Below, piece after piece: positions 35,808-46,366 of a DNA stretch of 64,000 nucleotides; the first letter of the stretch is position 1, and every line of letters starts with the position of its first letter. A program made the position numbers and the translations under genes. The DNA is from Saccharobesus litoralis (GTDB lineage: Bacteria; Pseudomonadota; Gammaproteobacteria; Enterobacterales; Alteromonadaceae): NCBI RefSeq assembly GCF_003063625.1, contig NZ_CP026604.1:5186065-5250064 (forward strand). The letters run 5' to 3'. Below the pieces are notes generated by a model, which was given only the letters and a program-made list of their open reading frames with translations, searched no databases and was not told the DNA's origin.

Positions 35808-37052
35808 ATGCCAGTTAATTTACCCGCAATTGAAGATCAAGTTTTAACCCCGATTAAGGGCATTCGTTTAGGCTGGGCCGAAGCCGGCATTAAAAAAGCC
35901 AATCGCAAAGACATGCTGGTTATTGAAATAGCCGCAGGCAGTTCAGTATCCGGAGTGTTCACCTTAAACCGCTTTTGTGCAGCGCCCGTTACCTTATGTA
36001 AAAAGCACCTTGCTGCCAAACAAGGTATTCGCGCTATGGTGATCAATACTGGTAATGCTAATGCGGGAACCGGTGATGTAGGCATGCAAGATGCTCAAAC
36101 AACTTGTCAGCAACTGGCTGAAATAATGCAAATATCACCAGAGCAAGTGCTACCTTTTTCAACCGGTGTCATTTTAGAACATTTACCGATGGACACTTTG
36201 CTTGCTGGTTTACCGAAAGCCGTGGCTAATCTTGATGCCGATAACTGGCACAACGCCGCTTGGTCTATTATGACTACAGACGTCGCGCCGAAAGCCTACA
36301 GCAAGACCTTGGATGTCAACGGCAATACCGTGAATATCACAGGTATGTCAAAAGGCGCCGGTATGATCCACCCGAATATGGCCACCATGTTGGCTTACAT
36401 CGCGACCGATGCCAACATTGAACAAAGCCTGCTAGATGAAATCACCAAAGAGATCACCGACGTGTCGTTTAACTGTATCTCGGTCGACGGTGATACTTCA
36501 ACTAACGACTCTTTTATGATTATCGCTACTGGCCAAGGCGATAGCCCTGCGATTACTAGCCGAGAAGATGCTGGTTTTAACGAGATATATGCGGCCCTAA
36601 CCGAAGCCGCACAATACCTAGCGCAGTGCATAGTACGCGATGGCGAAGGTGCAACTAAGTTTATGACGGTCTCAATTCAAGGTGCCAAAACCGTTGAAGA
36701 AGCGAAAACCATCGGCTTCTCAATTGGTAAAAGCCCATTAGTCAAAACCGCTATGTTCGCCTCTGATCCTAACTTGGGTCGCGTATTAGCCGCCATCGGT
36801 TACGCCTCGCGTGAATGTGCATCACTAGAAGATTTAAATACCGACAGCCTTGAATTGTATTTTGGTGATGTTCTGGTTGCCGAAAAAGGTGGCCGCGCCG
36901 CAAGCTATCAAGAAGAAGACGGCCAAGCAGTGATGGATAAAGAAGAAATTGACATCACAGTCAAACTTAACCGTGGCGAGCAACAAGCCACAGTATGGAC
37001 CTGTGATTTTAGTTACGACTATGTGCGTATAAACGCAGAGTATCGCACCTAA
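35808..37052 (+). CDS. argJ: Glutamate N-acetyltransferase / amino-acid acetyltransferase ArgJ
   Basis: A 414-residue ornithine acetyltransferase. It transfers the acetyl group of N-acetylornithine to glutamate, closing the cyclic arginine pathway. The self-cleavage site is in [20 protein letters not shown], where the Thr of ATML becomes the N-terminal nucleophile. [14 protein letters not shown] and [23 protein letters not shown] are further family blocks. The ATG at 35808, with a GAAGAG ribosome site, gives the usual start [11 protein letters not shown]; the frame opens earlier at a TTG. It stands alone, not in an arg cluster. Confidence 0.93.
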   Translation: MPVNLPAIEDQVLTPIKGIRLGWAEAGIKKANRKDMLVIEIAAGSSVSGVFTLNRFCAAPVTLCKKHLAAKQGIRAMVINTGNANAGTGDVGMQDAQTTCQQLAEIMQISPEQVLPFSTGVILEHLPMDTLLAGLPKAVANLDADNWHNAAWSIMTTDVAPKAYSKTLDVNGNTVNITGMSKGAGMIHPNMATMLAYIATDANIEQSLLDEITKEITDVSFNCISVDGDTSTNDSFMIIATGQGDSPAITSREDAGFNEIYAALTEAAQYLAQCIVRDGEGATKFMTVSIQGAKTVEEAKTIGFSIGKSPLVKTAMFASDPNLGRVLAAIGYASRECASLEDLNTDSLELYFGDVLVAEKGGRAASYQEEDGQAVMDKEEIDITVKLNRGEQQATVWTCDFSYDYVRINAEYRT

Positions 37053-37069
37053 GCAACATAAAACACTCA

Positions 37070-37100
37070 TTTTGGCTCTGGTTTAATTCAGAGCCAAAAA
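37070..37100. repeat. Perfect inverted repeat after argJ
   Basis: TTTTGGCTCTG (37070-37080) pairs with CAGAGCCAAAA (37089-37099) with an 8-base loop. It is 17 bp past the argJ stop and would form a stable hairpin at the mRNA end. Its T-run is on the 5' side, so it is not a standard terminator in either direction; end protection of the mRNA is more likely. Confidence 0.6.
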
Positions 37101-37251
37101 ACATAGCTTGCCTAATCACAATTACTATCACTCATTATTTGGCTAAACAGGCATTTCACCTTAAGTCATCCCTCCTTTGCAGCACATACCCCTTTGTTTA
37201 TTTTTACGTTTCGCCTAAGATGTTCGTTCACATACACGATAAGGAAATACT

Positions 37252-37863
37252 ATGTACACTGTTTACGGCGATTTGCTGTCTGGCAACTGCTATAAAATCA
37301 AACTACTGCTCGAGTTTTTACAAATACCCCATCAATGGCAACATGTGGATATATTGGCTGGGGAATGCCAAACAGTCGAGTTTAAGCAGAAAAATGCCAA
37401 TGGAAAAATACCATTATTAGCCTTGGATAATGGCGAATACTTGGCTGAATCAAACGCCATACTTAACTACCTAGCCGACGGCACAGACTACCTACCCACA
37501 GATAAATTACAGCGCGCTCGTGTTCTACAGTGGCAATTTTTTGAACAATATAGTCACGAACCTTATATTGCTGTAGCTCGCTATATCAATAAATACTTAG
37601 GTTTACCTAAAGAGCGTGAAGCTGAATATCATGCCAAACAAACCGGTGGCCACAAGGCTCTGGCTGTCATGGAACAGCAATTGGGTAAAACGCCATTCTT
37701 GATAGAGGACAAACCCACAATTGCTGATATTAGTTTATATGCATACACCCATGTCGCGCATGAAGGTGGCTTTGACCTGTCAGACTACCCAGCTATCAAT
37801 GATTGGCTTAAACGCTTTAGTCAAATTCCACACTATACAAAAATGTCTGGCGACAATGGTTAA
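37252..37863 (+). CDS. Glutathione S-transferase family protein
   Basis: A 203-residue GST. The thioredoxin-like N-terminal domain has MYTVYGDLLSGNCYKIKLLLEFL, with NGKIPLLALDNGEYLAESNAILNYLAD at the glutathione site (conserved cis-Pro and ESNAI). The helical C-terminal domain ends with PTIADISLYAYTHVAHEGGF (the N-capping box Asp). The Ser at position 10 may be the activating residue. Single gene between argJ and mscS; the substrate is unknown. Confidence 0.9.
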   Translation: MYTVYGDLLSGNCYKIKLLLEFLQIPHQWQHVDILAGECQTVEFKQKNANGKIPLLALDNGEYLAESNAILNYLADGTDYLPTDKLQRARVLQWQFFEQYSHEPYIAVARYINKYLGLPKEREAEYHAKQTGGHKALAVMEQQLGKTPFLIEDKPTIADISLYAYTHVAHEGGFDLSDYPAINDWLKRFSQIPHYTKMSGDNG

Positions 37864-37980
37864 ACAGGCTCATTAGCTTGGTGTGATAAAACAGTAATCA
37901 ATAACCCACTTTTCACTAGGCAATTTTAAAATTAGCGCTATAGTGTCGTTTCTTACTATTCTTAGACTATAGTCTTTCTG

Positions 37981-39288
37981 ATGGACTTAAGTTACATGCA
38001 AATATCTGTTATTAATGAAAAAATAAAACGCCTGTGGGAGATGTTACAAACCAGCATTAGCTCGGGCGAGTTTTTTTACCAACTGCTGTTTATCATAGGA
38101 TCTATCGGCTTAGCTTGGTTTTTAAGTCGTATGGTTTTTTCCAATACCAAAACACAAGCTAGTAAAGACGACACAGTACAAGAACGCAAAGCCTTTAAAG
38201 TATTGGCCGCTATTCAAACGTTAAGCGTTCCCATTTTAACCTTTTTATTTTTAAGCATGAGTGCCCACTATGGCGAGCAATTACTTAAGCAATCTTGGTT
38301 AATTACGATTGCCATATTCTTTGCTTCGCTAGTTATGATCAATGGTTTTATCTCCTACATGGTCAAAGGCAGCGTCGCCACCAAAGCGGTACAGTGGTGC
38401 ACGATAACCGTATTGTTGTTACACATGCTGGGCTTGCTGTCTTCATTAACCGCTATTCTGGAATCGATTGCCATCTCGGTGGGTGATAAATCCATATCCG
38501 CTTATGACATTGTTAAAGTATTGATATTTGGCGCTTTATTATTTTGGGTTGGTGGCGTATCCAAAAAAGCCGGCACCAACGCTATCAATAATCAACCTAG
38601 TTTGGATCTTCGCACCAAAGAAGTCGCCACCAAGCTATATGAAATAGTGCTATTCGTGGTTATTTCGCTGGCGTTTTTACAAATTATTGGCATCAATATC
38701 ACCACACTGGCGGTATTCGGTGGTGCTGTTGGTTTAGGTTTAGGTTTTGGTTTACAGTCAATCGCCTCAAACTTTATTTCAGGTTTGATTATATTGCTCG
38801 ACCGCTCAATCTCGCTGGGTGACTATGTTGAGCTAGAAGAAGGCAAAGAAGGTTTGGTGCGTGAGATCAAACTCAGAGCCATCACCTTAGAAACCTTTGA
38901 CGGTAAAGACATTGTCGTACCTAACGAAAAGTTTATCAGCTCAACCTTTACCAACTGGACCCATAAAGATAAAAAACAACGCTATCGCGTCGACTTTTCA
39001 GTGGCCTATGATTCAGATATTCACAAACTCGTCCCACTAATAAAAGAAGTCGTCGCCAGCCACCCAACAGTCATTAGCGGTGAACATCTACCTATTGAAG
39101 AACAACCCGATTGCGAGATCGCCAGCTTTGGTGATTCAGGCATCAATATGTTTGTCGAGTTTTGGATGGAAGGTATTGATGATGGTAAAAATCGTGTCGG
39201 TGGCGATTTATTATTAATGATACTCGATACTCTACGCCAACACGGTTTTGTTATTCCGTTCCCGCAGCGCGAAGTACGTATGCTGTAA
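37981..39288 (+). CDS. MscS-family mechanosensitive channel
   Basis: A 435-residue membrane protein with about five or six helices in the first 260 residues. The pore helix and beta domain of MscS follow: TTLAVFGGAVGLGLGFGLQS, then IASNFISGLIILLDRSISLGDYVELEEGKEGLV, TFDGKDIVVPNEKFISSTFTNWT. The Gly/Ala pattern of TM3 is kept. It releases solutes under sudden hypo-osmotic shock. An ATG at 37996 (MQISV) is an alternative start. It is longer than E. coli MscS by extra N-terminal helices. Confidence 0.9.
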   Translation: MDLSYMQISVINEKIKRLWEMLQTSISSGEFFYQLLFIIGSIGLAWFLSRMVFSNTKTQASKDDTVQERKAFKVLAAIQTLSVPILTFLFLSMSAHYGEQLLKQSWLITIAIFFASLVMINGFISYMVKGSVATKAVQWCTITVLLLHMLGLLSSLTAILESIAISVGDKSISAYDIVKVLIFGALLFWVGGVSKKAGTNAINNQPSLDLRTKEVATKLYEIVLFVVISLAFLQIIGINITTLAVFGGAVGLGLGFGLQSIASNFISGLIILLDRSISLGDYVELEEGKEGLVREIKLRAITLETFDGKDIVVPNEKFISSTFTNWTHKDKKQRYRVDFSVAYDSDIHKLVPLIKEVVASHPTVISGEHLPIEEQPDCEIASFGDSGINMFVEFWMEGIDDGKNRVGGDLLLMILDTLRQHGFVIPFPQREVRML

Positions 39289-39311
39289 TATTTCAATTAT
39301 CAAAACTGGCT

Positions 39312-39350
39312 CTCTCGCGCTGTTCTGTTGTAGCGCGGGAGAGTATTATT
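39312..39350 (+). terminator. Weak terminator after the MscS gene
   Basis: CTCTCGCGCT (39312-39321) pairs with AGCGC..GAGAG (39332-39343) with a 2-base bulge. TATTATTCT follows in place of a clean T-run. Position right after the stop at 39288 supports the call. Confidence 0.5.
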
Positions 39351-39354
39351 CTGC

Positions 39355-39629
39355 CGCAACCGCCAATATTTGACAGATCAACAAGCGCGTTCTACTGTTG
39401 TTAAAACAAAACCCGATATTAATGCAGGTCAAGCGCCTTTTTCTGAGTATAAATCAGTTGATATTAAACAGTCTGTCCTGCACATAATCGACCATCAAGT
39501 ACAGTAAGCAAAACAACAAATTCCGCATATAATCCAAGTCACTATCACCAGCAAGTGTTACAGGCGATGTTGCAGTATTTCAGCGCAGATATGACTCAAA
39601 CTTTTCATCAATTAGCCAAACAAAAATAA
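39355..39629 (+). pseudogene. Degraded coding remnant, two frames
   Basis: One frame gives LTDQQARSTVVKTKPDINAG and continues to KQSVLHIIDHQVQ and a TAA near 39508. Another frame then gives SAYNPSHYHQQVLQAMLQYF and ends SADMTQTFHQLAKQK-TAA at 39629. Both look protein-like and together suggest one frameshifted gene end. No start codon, ribosome site or family was recognised. Confidence 0.35.
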
Positions 39630-39661
39630 TTCGACCGCCTATTACCAAGTATAACATTTAG

Positions 39662-40804
39662 CTAAGCATCACGCGGTAAGCCTTTTTCCACAATGCGGAT
39701 CAGGCGTTGTGTTTTTTTATCCAGATTAACTTGTTGCTTTTGTTTTTCTGCCTGCTGAGCTAAAGCCCAATCGATATGCTCAACCACTAGCTCACTCACC
39801 TCAACTCGCTTACTGGTTAATGCGCTGACAATCGCCGCAGAGTATGGCGCATTACCTAGTGCGACCGCGATATTACGTAACCAACGCTGATGACCAATGC
39901 GGCGAATGGCCGAGCCCTCGGTATTCTTTAAAAAAGTATCTTCGTCCCATGCCCACAAGGTAAGTAAGTCCTGACTTGCAACATTACCTCTTTTTTGAAA
40001 ATCCTGCTCACAGCTTAACTCGGCATAACGGTTCCATGGGCAAACTAACTGGCAATCGTCACAGCCGTAGATTCGATTACCGATTAACGGTCGAAATTCT
40101 TCAGGAATTGCCTCTTGCAGTTCAATTGTCAGGTAAGAAATACAGCGTCGGCCATCGACGACGTATGGCGCCACAATAGCTTGGGTCGGACACATGGTCA
40201 TACAAGCCACACAACTGCCACATTGCTCTTGAACTGGCTCGTCAACCGGCAAGGGTAAATCAACTAACAACTCACCTAGAAAAAACCAAGAACCGGCTTT
40301 TTCATCCAGCAAAAGTGAGTGCTTACCAACCCAGCCCAACCCGGCTTTAGCGGCAAGTGGTCTTTCTAAAATGGGGGCGGAATCAACAAAAGGCCGAAAG
40401 CCTAATTCTTGTTCTAGCTTTTCACTTATCTGTTGCCCTAAGCGTTTTAAACGATTGCGGATCAACTTATGATAGTCACGCCCCAAGGCATAGCGGCTAA
40501 TAAAGGCCGTGTTTGGTTCTTTGAGATCTTGGGCGAAATAAGCCTCTTCGGGTAAATAATCCATGCGCACAGAAATCACGCGCAAAGTGCCAGGTTGCAA
40601 CTCGGCAGGACGGGCGCGCATCATGCCGTGGCGCGCCATATAATCCATTTCTCCGTGATAATTGTTATCTAACCAAGCTTGTAAACGAGGCTCTTCAATT
40701 GATAAATCAATATCACTTACCCCCAACGCCTGAAAACCTAACGTTTGCGCCATAGCTTTAATTTGGCTTTTAATGTGTACGAGTTGTTCAGCCGTTAATG
40801 TCAT
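39662..40804 (-). CDS. queG: Epoxyqueuosine reductase QueG
   Basis: A 380-residue cobalamin-dependent enzyme for the last step of queuosine synthesis in tRNA. It matches E. coli QueG throughout: HGEMDYMARHGMMRARPAEL, RYALGRDYHKLIRNRL, FVDSAPILERPLA, and the two 4Fe-4S sites CGSCVACMTMCPTQAI and CDDCQLVCPWNRY. It ends with the shared EKGLPRDA. The start MTLTAEQ (40804) aligns with the E. coli start; an ATG 48 bases upstream (40852) would add 16 residues. It is divergent from nnr, as in many gammaproteobacteria. Confidence 0.95.
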   Translation of the reverse strand: MTLTAEQLVHIKSQIKAMAQTLGFQALGVSDIDLSIEEPRLQAWLDNNYHGEMDYMARHGMMRARPAELQPGTLRVISVRMDYLPEEAYFAQDLKEPNTAFISRYALGRDYHKLIRNRLKRLGQQISEKLEQELGFRPFVDSAPILERPLAAKAGLGWVGKHSLLLDEKAGSWFFLGELLVDLPLPVDEPVQEQCGSCVACMTMCPTQAIVAPYVVDGRRCISYLTIELQEAIPEEFRPLIGNRIYGCDDCQLVCPWNRYAELSCEQDFQKRGNVASQDLLTLWAWDEDTFLKNTEGSAIRRIGHQRWLRNIAVALGNAPYSAAIVSALTSKRVEVSELVVEHIDWALAQQAEKQKQQVNLDKKTQRLIRIVEKGLPRDA

Positions 40805-40916
40805 TTTAGGGATAGATCCAAGAAAATAATCAGAGAATTTTGCCACGTTCATTTTTATGTTACAAAGACAACATAAAACGTACGCAAAGTTTATTTAAAA
40901 AAATCAGGGCAATGTG

Positions 40917-42413
40917 ATGATAACGTCATCTTTACCGTTAGCGGTTTACACTCCAGAACAAGTGCGTAATCAAGAGGCACAAGCGGCTATCGCCAACAAT
41001 CTTTCTCTTTATCAGTTAATGCTAAATGCCGGCCAAGCTACATTTAGTTTAGTGCAAGCGATTTATCGCCAACCAGCAAAAATGCTAGTTGTCTGCGGCG
41101 CAGGTAACAACGGGGGGGATGGTTTTGTCATCGCCAAGTTAGCCAAACTCGCTGGCTGGCATATCGATGTGATGTCTATGCCCGATTGCCCACCGTATAA
41201 AGGGGATGCACTAACCGCTTACAACGATTATATCGCGCTAGGCCGCAACGTACTGCCATCAGAGCAAATTCAATTTAACCAATACGACGTTATTATTGAC
41301 GCCATTTTAGGCACAGGCGCACTAAGACCCTTGGCAGCCAGTTGGTCAACCATTGTCGATAACATCAATCAAGCCAGCGCATTAACCATTAGCGTTGATA
41401 TTCCCTCGGGTTTAAATGCGACAACCGGTGCCATTTTAGGCAACGCGATAATAGCAGACCACACAGTCACTTTTATTGGTGTTAAGTCAGGCTTATTAAC
41501 CGCCAAAGCGGCTGACCATGTAGGCACTCTGCATTTTGCAGACTTAACGGTGGCAAATACCTTTGAGCAACAAAATAAGCCTTATTATCGCCGCAGTGAA
41601 TGGAGTGAGCTACGCAGCTTATTACCCGCACGTAAACGCGCCAGTTATAAAGGTGTATTTGGCCATGTTGTGTGTATTGGTGGTGACAAAGGCATGGCGG
41701 GGGCGATAAAAATGGCTGCCGAATCCTGCTTACGATCGGGTGCAGGCTTAGTGTCGGTTATTACTCACCCAGACAATGTATTACAAGTTGCCAACGGCCG
41801 CCCTGAACTCATGGTATTTGGTGTCAATGGCCTTGAGCAGACCAGTCAAGAGCTGATAGATAAAGCCGATGTGGTATTAGCAGGACCAGGTATGGGACGT
41901 ACAGGTTGGGCTAATGGTTTAATGAGCCATATCTGTCGCCTAAATAAACCCATGGTGATAGACGCGGATGGCTTGAATTGGTTGGCTGAACATCCACACA
42001 AAAATACCCAGTGGATTTTGACACCACATACAGGCGAAGCGGCACGTTTAATGGCGCAAAATACCGACAAAATAGAGTTAGACCGTTACGCGGCCAATTA
42101 CGAAATATCGGCTCGCTATGGCGGCATTAGTATTTTAAAAGGCGCAGGAACACTCATCACTTCCAGCCAGCAAACTCATATTTGCACTGCGGGTAACCCA
42201 GGCATGTCGAGTGCCGGCATGGGCGATGTGTTAGCAGGCATATGTGCCGCTATGCTAGCCCAACAACCAGCTCATCAATATTCAAGGTTTCAAGCCGCCG
42301 AATTAGCCGTTTGTTTGCATGCTGCTGCGGGGGATCTTGCTGCACAAACAGGAGAACGTGGTATGATAGCCAGTGATTTAATTGCACATATTCGAACATT
42401 GGTCAATCCGTAA
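40917..42413 (+). CDS. nnr: Bifunctional NAD(P)H-hydrate epimerase/dehydratase
   Basis: A 498-residue fusion that repairs hydrated NAD(P)H. The N-terminal YjeF_N epimerase (about 10-215) has VVCGAGNNGGDGFVIAKL and the catalytic Asp region DAILGTGALRPL. The C-terminal ADP-dependent dehydratase (about 225-498) is ribokinase-like, with GDKGMAGAIKMAAESCLRSG and the phosphate-loop NPGMSSAGMGDVLAGI. A GTG directly before the ATG is an alternative start. It opens the conserved cluster nnr-tsaE-amiB-mutL-miaA-hfq. Confidence 0.95.
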   Translation: MITSSLPLAVYTPEQVRNQEAQAAIANNLSLYQLMLNAGQATFSLVQAIYRQPAKMLVVCGAGNNGGDGFVIAKLAKLAGWHIDVMSMPDCPPYKGDALTAYNDYIALGRNVLPSEQIQFNQYDVIIDAILGTGALRPLAASWSTIVDNINQASALTISVDIPSGLNATTGAILGNAIIADHTVTFIGVKSGLLTAKAADHVGTLHFADLTVANTFEQQNKPYYRRSEWSELRSLLPARKRASYKGVFGHVVCIGGDKGMAGAIKMAAESCLRSGAGLVSVITHPDNVLQVANGRPELMVFGVNGLEQTSQELIDKADVVLAGPGMGRTGWANGLMSHICRLNKPMVIDADGLNWLAEHPHKNTQWILTPHTGEAARLMAQNTDKIELDRYAANYEISARYGGISILKGAGTLITSSQQTHICTAGNPGMSSAGMGDVLAGICAAMLAQQPAHQYSRFQAAELAVCLHAAAGDLAAQTGERGMIASDLIAHIRTLVNP

Positions 42414-42473
42414 GCATTGCGCTAGATGGTTTAATTCATCCAGCTCGCCACGAGACCAAGCATTTTAGTGGCT

Positions 42474-42932
42474 ATGACAGAATTATACTTTGAACTTATT
42501 GATGCTGACGCAACCGTTGCGTTTGGCAAAAAATTGGCAGCTTCACTTGAAATGCCTTGTATTATTTATTTAGAAGGCGACTTGGGGGCGGGCAAAACCA
42601 CCTTTAGTCGCGGTCTCATTCAAAGCTTTAATTATCAAGGCAATGTAAAAAGCCCGACTTACACCTTGGTGGAACCTTATGAGCTCGAGTCAGTCAATAT
42701 TTATCATTTTGATTTATATCGCCTAGCCGATCCAGAAGAGCTTGAATTCATGGGCATACGCGATTATTTCAGTGGTAATAACCTTTGTTTAATAGAATGG
42801 CCGGAAAAAGGCGTCGGTTGGTTGGAACCTGCCGATATTCTGGTTAATATGCAATATGTTGACGACCATCGTGCGATCCGCTTAAACGCAAACTCGGCGC
42901 GCGGCGAAAAAATACTTTCGGCACTAACTTAA
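42474..42932 (+). CDS. tsaE: tRNA threonylcarbamoyladenosine synthesis ATPase TsaE
   Basis: A 152-residue P-loop ATPase. YLEGDLGAGKTTFSRGLI is the Walker A region, and KSPTYTLVEPYE and FDLYRLADPEELEFMGIRDYF are the family blocks. It works with TsaB and TsaD to make t6A37 in ANN-decoding tRNAs. The ATG at 42474 is used; a GTG two codons upstream is possible. It lies 60 bp after nnr and 14 bp before amiB. Confidence 0.94.
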   Translation: MTELYFELIDADATVAFGKKLAASLEMPCIIYLEGDLGAGKTTFSRGLIQSFNYQGNVKSPTYTLVEPYELESVNIYHFDLYRLADPEELEFMGIRDYFSGNNLCLIEWPEKGVGWLEPADILVNMQYVDDHRAIRLNANSARGEKILSALT

Positions 42933-42946
42933 ACACATTAATCATC

Positions 42947-44260
42947 ATGAAAAAGTGGCTATCTCACAGTTTGATCTTTTTCAGTTTGCTTTTGACCTTT
43001 TGCGTCAATGCAGCGAACAAAATTAATGGTGTTCGAATTTGGCCGTCCCCCGACAAAACCCGTGTCGTATTTGATCTTTCCAACAAACCAAGCGTTGAAC
43101 ATTTCTTTTTAACCAACCCGAATCGTCTGGTGCTCGATTTTAAAGACACTGGTAAAGGGTTAGATTTAACCTCCGTCGCGGCCAAAGGCAAACTAGTTAA
43201 AAAGATCCGCTACAGCACGCCAAAAATAAAAAATAGTCGGCGAGTCGTGATTGAACTTGCTCAGCCACTCAACGCCAATATTTTCGCATTAGCCCCCACT
43301 CAACCTTATGGCGATCGTTTAGTGGTTGACCTAGAAGGCAAGCAAACCGTCAATCAACCGGTCAAAACCGCAACCAACACCACTAACCGCGATTTAATTA
43401 TTGCTATAGATGCCGGACATGGTGGTGAAGACCCTGGTTCCATTGGTGCGAAAGGCAATTATGAGAAAAAAGTCACGCTGCAAATTTCCAAGCGGCTTAA
43501 AGCCTTAATTGATAAACAAAAAGGCATGAAAGCCGTCATGATCCGCACTGGTGATTATTATGTTGGCCTAAACAAACGCTCCGAACTGGCAAGAAAGAGC
43601 AAAGCTGACTTACTGGTTTCCATCCACGCTGATGCGTTTACAACACCACAACCTCGTGGGGCGTCGGTTTGGATGCTATCTATGCGCAGAGCCAACAGTG
43701 AAATCGGTCGCTGGCTTGAACAAAAAGAAAAACATTCCGAATTACTTGGTGGTGCAGCTGAAGTTATCAGTGACACAGCTAACGAAAAATATCTGGCTAA
43801 AGCCTTGTTGGATATGTCAATGGAGCACTCAATCGCCACAAGTTATGAGATAAGTAACAAAATAATTGGCGAATTGAAACGCGTAACTAAAATGCATAAA
43901 AAAGCGCCGCAAGCCGCGAGTCTTGCCGTACTGAAGTCACCGGATATTCCGTCTATCTTGGTTGAAACCGGCTTTATTTCCAACCCAACAGAAGAGCGCT
44001 TATTAAACCAGCGCGATCATCAGCAAAAACTAGCCAATGCGTTGTTTAAAGCCGTAAACAACTATTTCCGCGCCAATCCACCTGATGGAACATTGTATGC
44101 GTCCTTATACAATGAGCGTGAATATATTGTGCGGCGTGGCGATTCTTTGTCTGTGTTGGCCGCTCGCTATGATGTGAGTATTAATGCCTTAAAAAAAGCC
44201 AATCGGCTCCGTACCAACACCTTGCGTATTGGCCAAAAACTTAAAATTCCTCAATCCTAA
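42947..44260 (+). CDS. amiB: N-acetylmuramoyl-L-alanine amidase AmiB
   Basis: A 437-residue periplasmic amidase that splits septal peptidoglycan under control of EnvC-type activators. In order: a signal peptide (about 1-23), an AMIN domain (about 25-120), an Amidase_3 domain with zinc ligands in [23 protein letters not shown] and the catalytic Glu in [12 protein letters not shown], and a C-terminal LysM ([19 protein letters not shown]). The acidic/Ala-rich insertion that blocks the active site is present between about 280 and 320. Its TAA overlaps the mutL ATG by one base. Confidence 0.95.
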   Translation: MKKWLSHSLIFFSLLLTFCVNAANKINGVRIWPSPDKTRVVFDLSNKPSVEHFFLTNPNRLVLDFKDTGKGLDLTSVAAKGKLVKKIRYSTPKIKNSRRVVIELAQPLNANIFALAPTQPYGDRLVVDLEGKQTVNQPVKTATNTTNRDLIIAIDAGHGGEDPGSIGAKGNYEKKVTLQISKRLKALIDKQKGMKAVMIRTGDYYVGLNKRSELARKSKADLLVSIHADAFTTPQPRGASVWMLSMRRANSEIGRWLEQKEKHSELLGGAAEVISDTANEKYLAKALLDMSMEHSIATSYEISNKIIGELKRVTKMHKKAPQAASLAVLKSPDIPSILVETGFISNPTEERLLNQRDHQQKLANALFKAVNNYFRANPPDGTLYASLYNEREYIVRRGDSLSVLAARYDVSINALKKANRLRTNTLRIGQKLKIPQS

Positions 44261-46353
44261 TGCCAATTAAAATTTTACCGCCGCAACTCGCTAACCAAAT
44301 CGCGGCGGGTGAAGTCGTCGAGCGACCCGCATCCGTAATTAAAGAACTGCTCGAAAATAGCTTGGATGCCGGCGCAACCAAGATCGATATTGATATTGAA
44401 GCCGGTGGCAGCCAATTGATCCGTATTCGCGACAATGGCAGTGGTATTGCCAAAGAAGAGCTCGGTCTCGCGCTAAGCCGTCATGCCACATCAAAAGTCA
44501 GCAGCCTGAATGATTTAGAAGCGATTCAAAGCTTAGGCTTTCGCGGTGAAGCATTAGCCAGTATTAGCTCGGTTAGTCGGTTAAAACTCACCAGTCGCCC
44601 TGAACATCAAACCGAAGCTTGGCAAGCAACGGCGGAAGGTCAGGAAATGGCGGTAGACATCAAGCCAGCCGCTCACCCTGTAGGTACAACCATTGAAGTC
44701 GCTGATTTATTTTTTAATACCCCAGCCCGTCGCCGCTTTTTACGCACGGATAAAACCGAATTTACTCATATTGAAGAAGTCATTAAACGTATTGCGCTTA
44801 GCCGTTTTGACGTACAAATAAAGCTAACCAATAACGGAAAAATCCACAAAAATTACCGAACCGGACGAGAAGACAAAGCACAATTACAGCGTATAGCAGC
44901 CGTGTGTGGTGGCAACTTTATTGAACACTGTGTTGAATTAGATAGTAGCTATGATTTAGTTACCATTAAAGGCTGGTTAGGTGAACCTCACATAGCCCGC
45001 CAGCAACGCGATATTCAATATTGTTATGTTAATGGCCGCATGATGCGCGACAAGTTAATTAATCACGCGATCCGCCAAGCGTATGAAAGTCGCATTACAA
45101 GTGAGCAGCATGCGGCATACGTATTGTATATTGAAGTTGACCCCAAACAAGTAGACGTCAATGTCCACCCTGCTAAACACGAAGTGCGCTTTCATCAAGC
45201 TCGCTTAATTCATGACTTTATCTATCAAGCCGTTTACGCGGCACTTAACAATGAATTAGTGGATAACGCCATTGCCGAAGCTACCTTGGTGCAACAGAGC
45301 TCGGGACAACAGAGCTTAGTACAACAAAACAAATTAGACACAGGTTATCAAGCCGGTCAGTTATATCCAGGGCAAGAAGTAGCAAGTCAATTTGAGCGGG
45401 AGCTCGCCGATAGCACTTTGCCCAATTCGTCGGCGACAAGCTCGTCATCAGAGCCAAGCTTAAACCTAGAGCGTAATATTGACGGTGACAAGGTTGCGCC
45501 TTCAGCGCAAGGCTCAGCTTCCTATGCCAATAGCCCTTATACCAATCACGCCAATCATACCAATAGCTCGAACCGGCCAAGCCATGGCAATTCAGCTCAA
45601 TGGCAATCTGAATACTCACCCAAGACTAGTGTTAGCACAGAGCAACAAATCGCTCATTATGCTGAACTAGTGGCACCATTATCAGATACTAAAGCGTTAG
45701 ACAAAACATCGGCTTCATCACCCGCAGAGCCGCTCGACGCAGCTGAGTCAACGAACATTAAAACGAACATCAATATAAAGGCCAGTAGCCAACTCAGTGA
45801 TGTACAAATACTAACGACTTTGCAACAGCATTATTTGCTCGCCAAGTATGCAGACAACTTATATTGTTTGCCGATAGCTCAACTCCAGTTAGCTATCATT
45901 GGCGCTAAATTAGAATATGTTTGCAATCAACCCGACGCCATAGCACAACCTTTATTGTTGCCTGTAGCGATAAAAGTTGATCAAACTTGTTTAAATAAAT
46001 GGTTAGTGCATCAAACCTGTTTAACCCAACTGCAATTTGTTATCAATCAGCCACGAAAAGACACTTTAGTGATTCAAAAAGTTCCAGCCTTGTTGCGCGA
46101 GTTAGACTTAGCCAGCATTATCGGCGACTGGCTTTTACAATTGCCCGAGCAGGACACGCCAATAAGCACAGATCACAGCATAAAATTATTGGCTAATCTT
46201 GTTCAACAACAACAAAACTTGCCGAGTTGGTCTGAAATTACTCAATTATTAAACGACTACCACAACCTAAAATTGCCAGATTTTGCTACCTTTATTAAAC
46301 AACACGCCAAGCAAATCGATTATTCGCATTGCTTGCTTAGCGCACCAACCTAA
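44260..46353 (+). CDS. mutL: DNA mismatch repair protein MutL
   Basis: A 697-residue GHL ATPase that links MutS to MutH-type nicking and helicase. The ATPase motifs are [33 protein letters not shown] and [10 protein letters not shown]. The linker (about 345-520) is very rich in Ser, Asn and Gln. The C-terminal dimer domain lacks the DQHA(x)2E(x)4E endonuclease motif, as expected for gammaproteobacteria that use MutH. In codon 1 the ATG shares an A with the amiB stop, so translation is coupled. Confidence 0.96.
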   Translation: MPIKILPPQLANQIAAGEVVERPASVIKELLENSLDAGATKIDIDIEAGGSQLIRIRDNGSGIAKEELGLALSRHATSKVSSLNDLEAIQSLGFRGEALASISSVSRLKLTSRPEHQTEAWQATAEGQEMAVDIKPAAHPVGTTIEVADLFFNTPARRRFLRTDKTEFTHIEEVIKRIALSRFDVQIKLTNNGKIHKNYRTGREDKAQLQRIAAVCGGNFIEHCVELDSSYDLVTIKGWLGEPHIARQQRDIQYCYVNGRMMRDKLINHAIRQAYESRITSEQHAAYVLYIEVDPKQVDVNVHPAKHEVRFHQARLIHDFIYQAVYAALNNELVDNAIAEATLVQQSSGQQSLVQQNKLDTGYQAGQLYPGQEVASQFERELADSTLPNSSATSSSSEPSLNLERNIDGDKVAPSAQGSASYANSPYTNHANHTNSSNRPSHGNSAQWQSEYSPKTSVSTEQQIAHYAELVAPLSDTKALDKTSASSPAEPLDAAESTNIKTNINIKASSQLSDVQILTTLQQHYLLAKYADNLYCLPIAQLQLAIIGAKLEYVCNQPDAIAQPLLLPVAIKVDQTCLNKWLVHQTCLTQLQFVINQPRKDTLVIQKVPALLRELDLASIIGDWLLQLPEQDTPISTDHSIKLLANLVQQQQNLPSWSEITQLLNDYHNLKLPDFATFIKQHAKQIDYSHCLLSAPT

Positions 46354-46366
46354 ATGATTTTATTTA

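Noticed and set aside
37070-37100. Hairpin after argJ as a Rho-independent terminator
   Set aside because: The T-run is on the 5' side of the stem and A's follow it in both directions, so it was listed as an inverted repeat.
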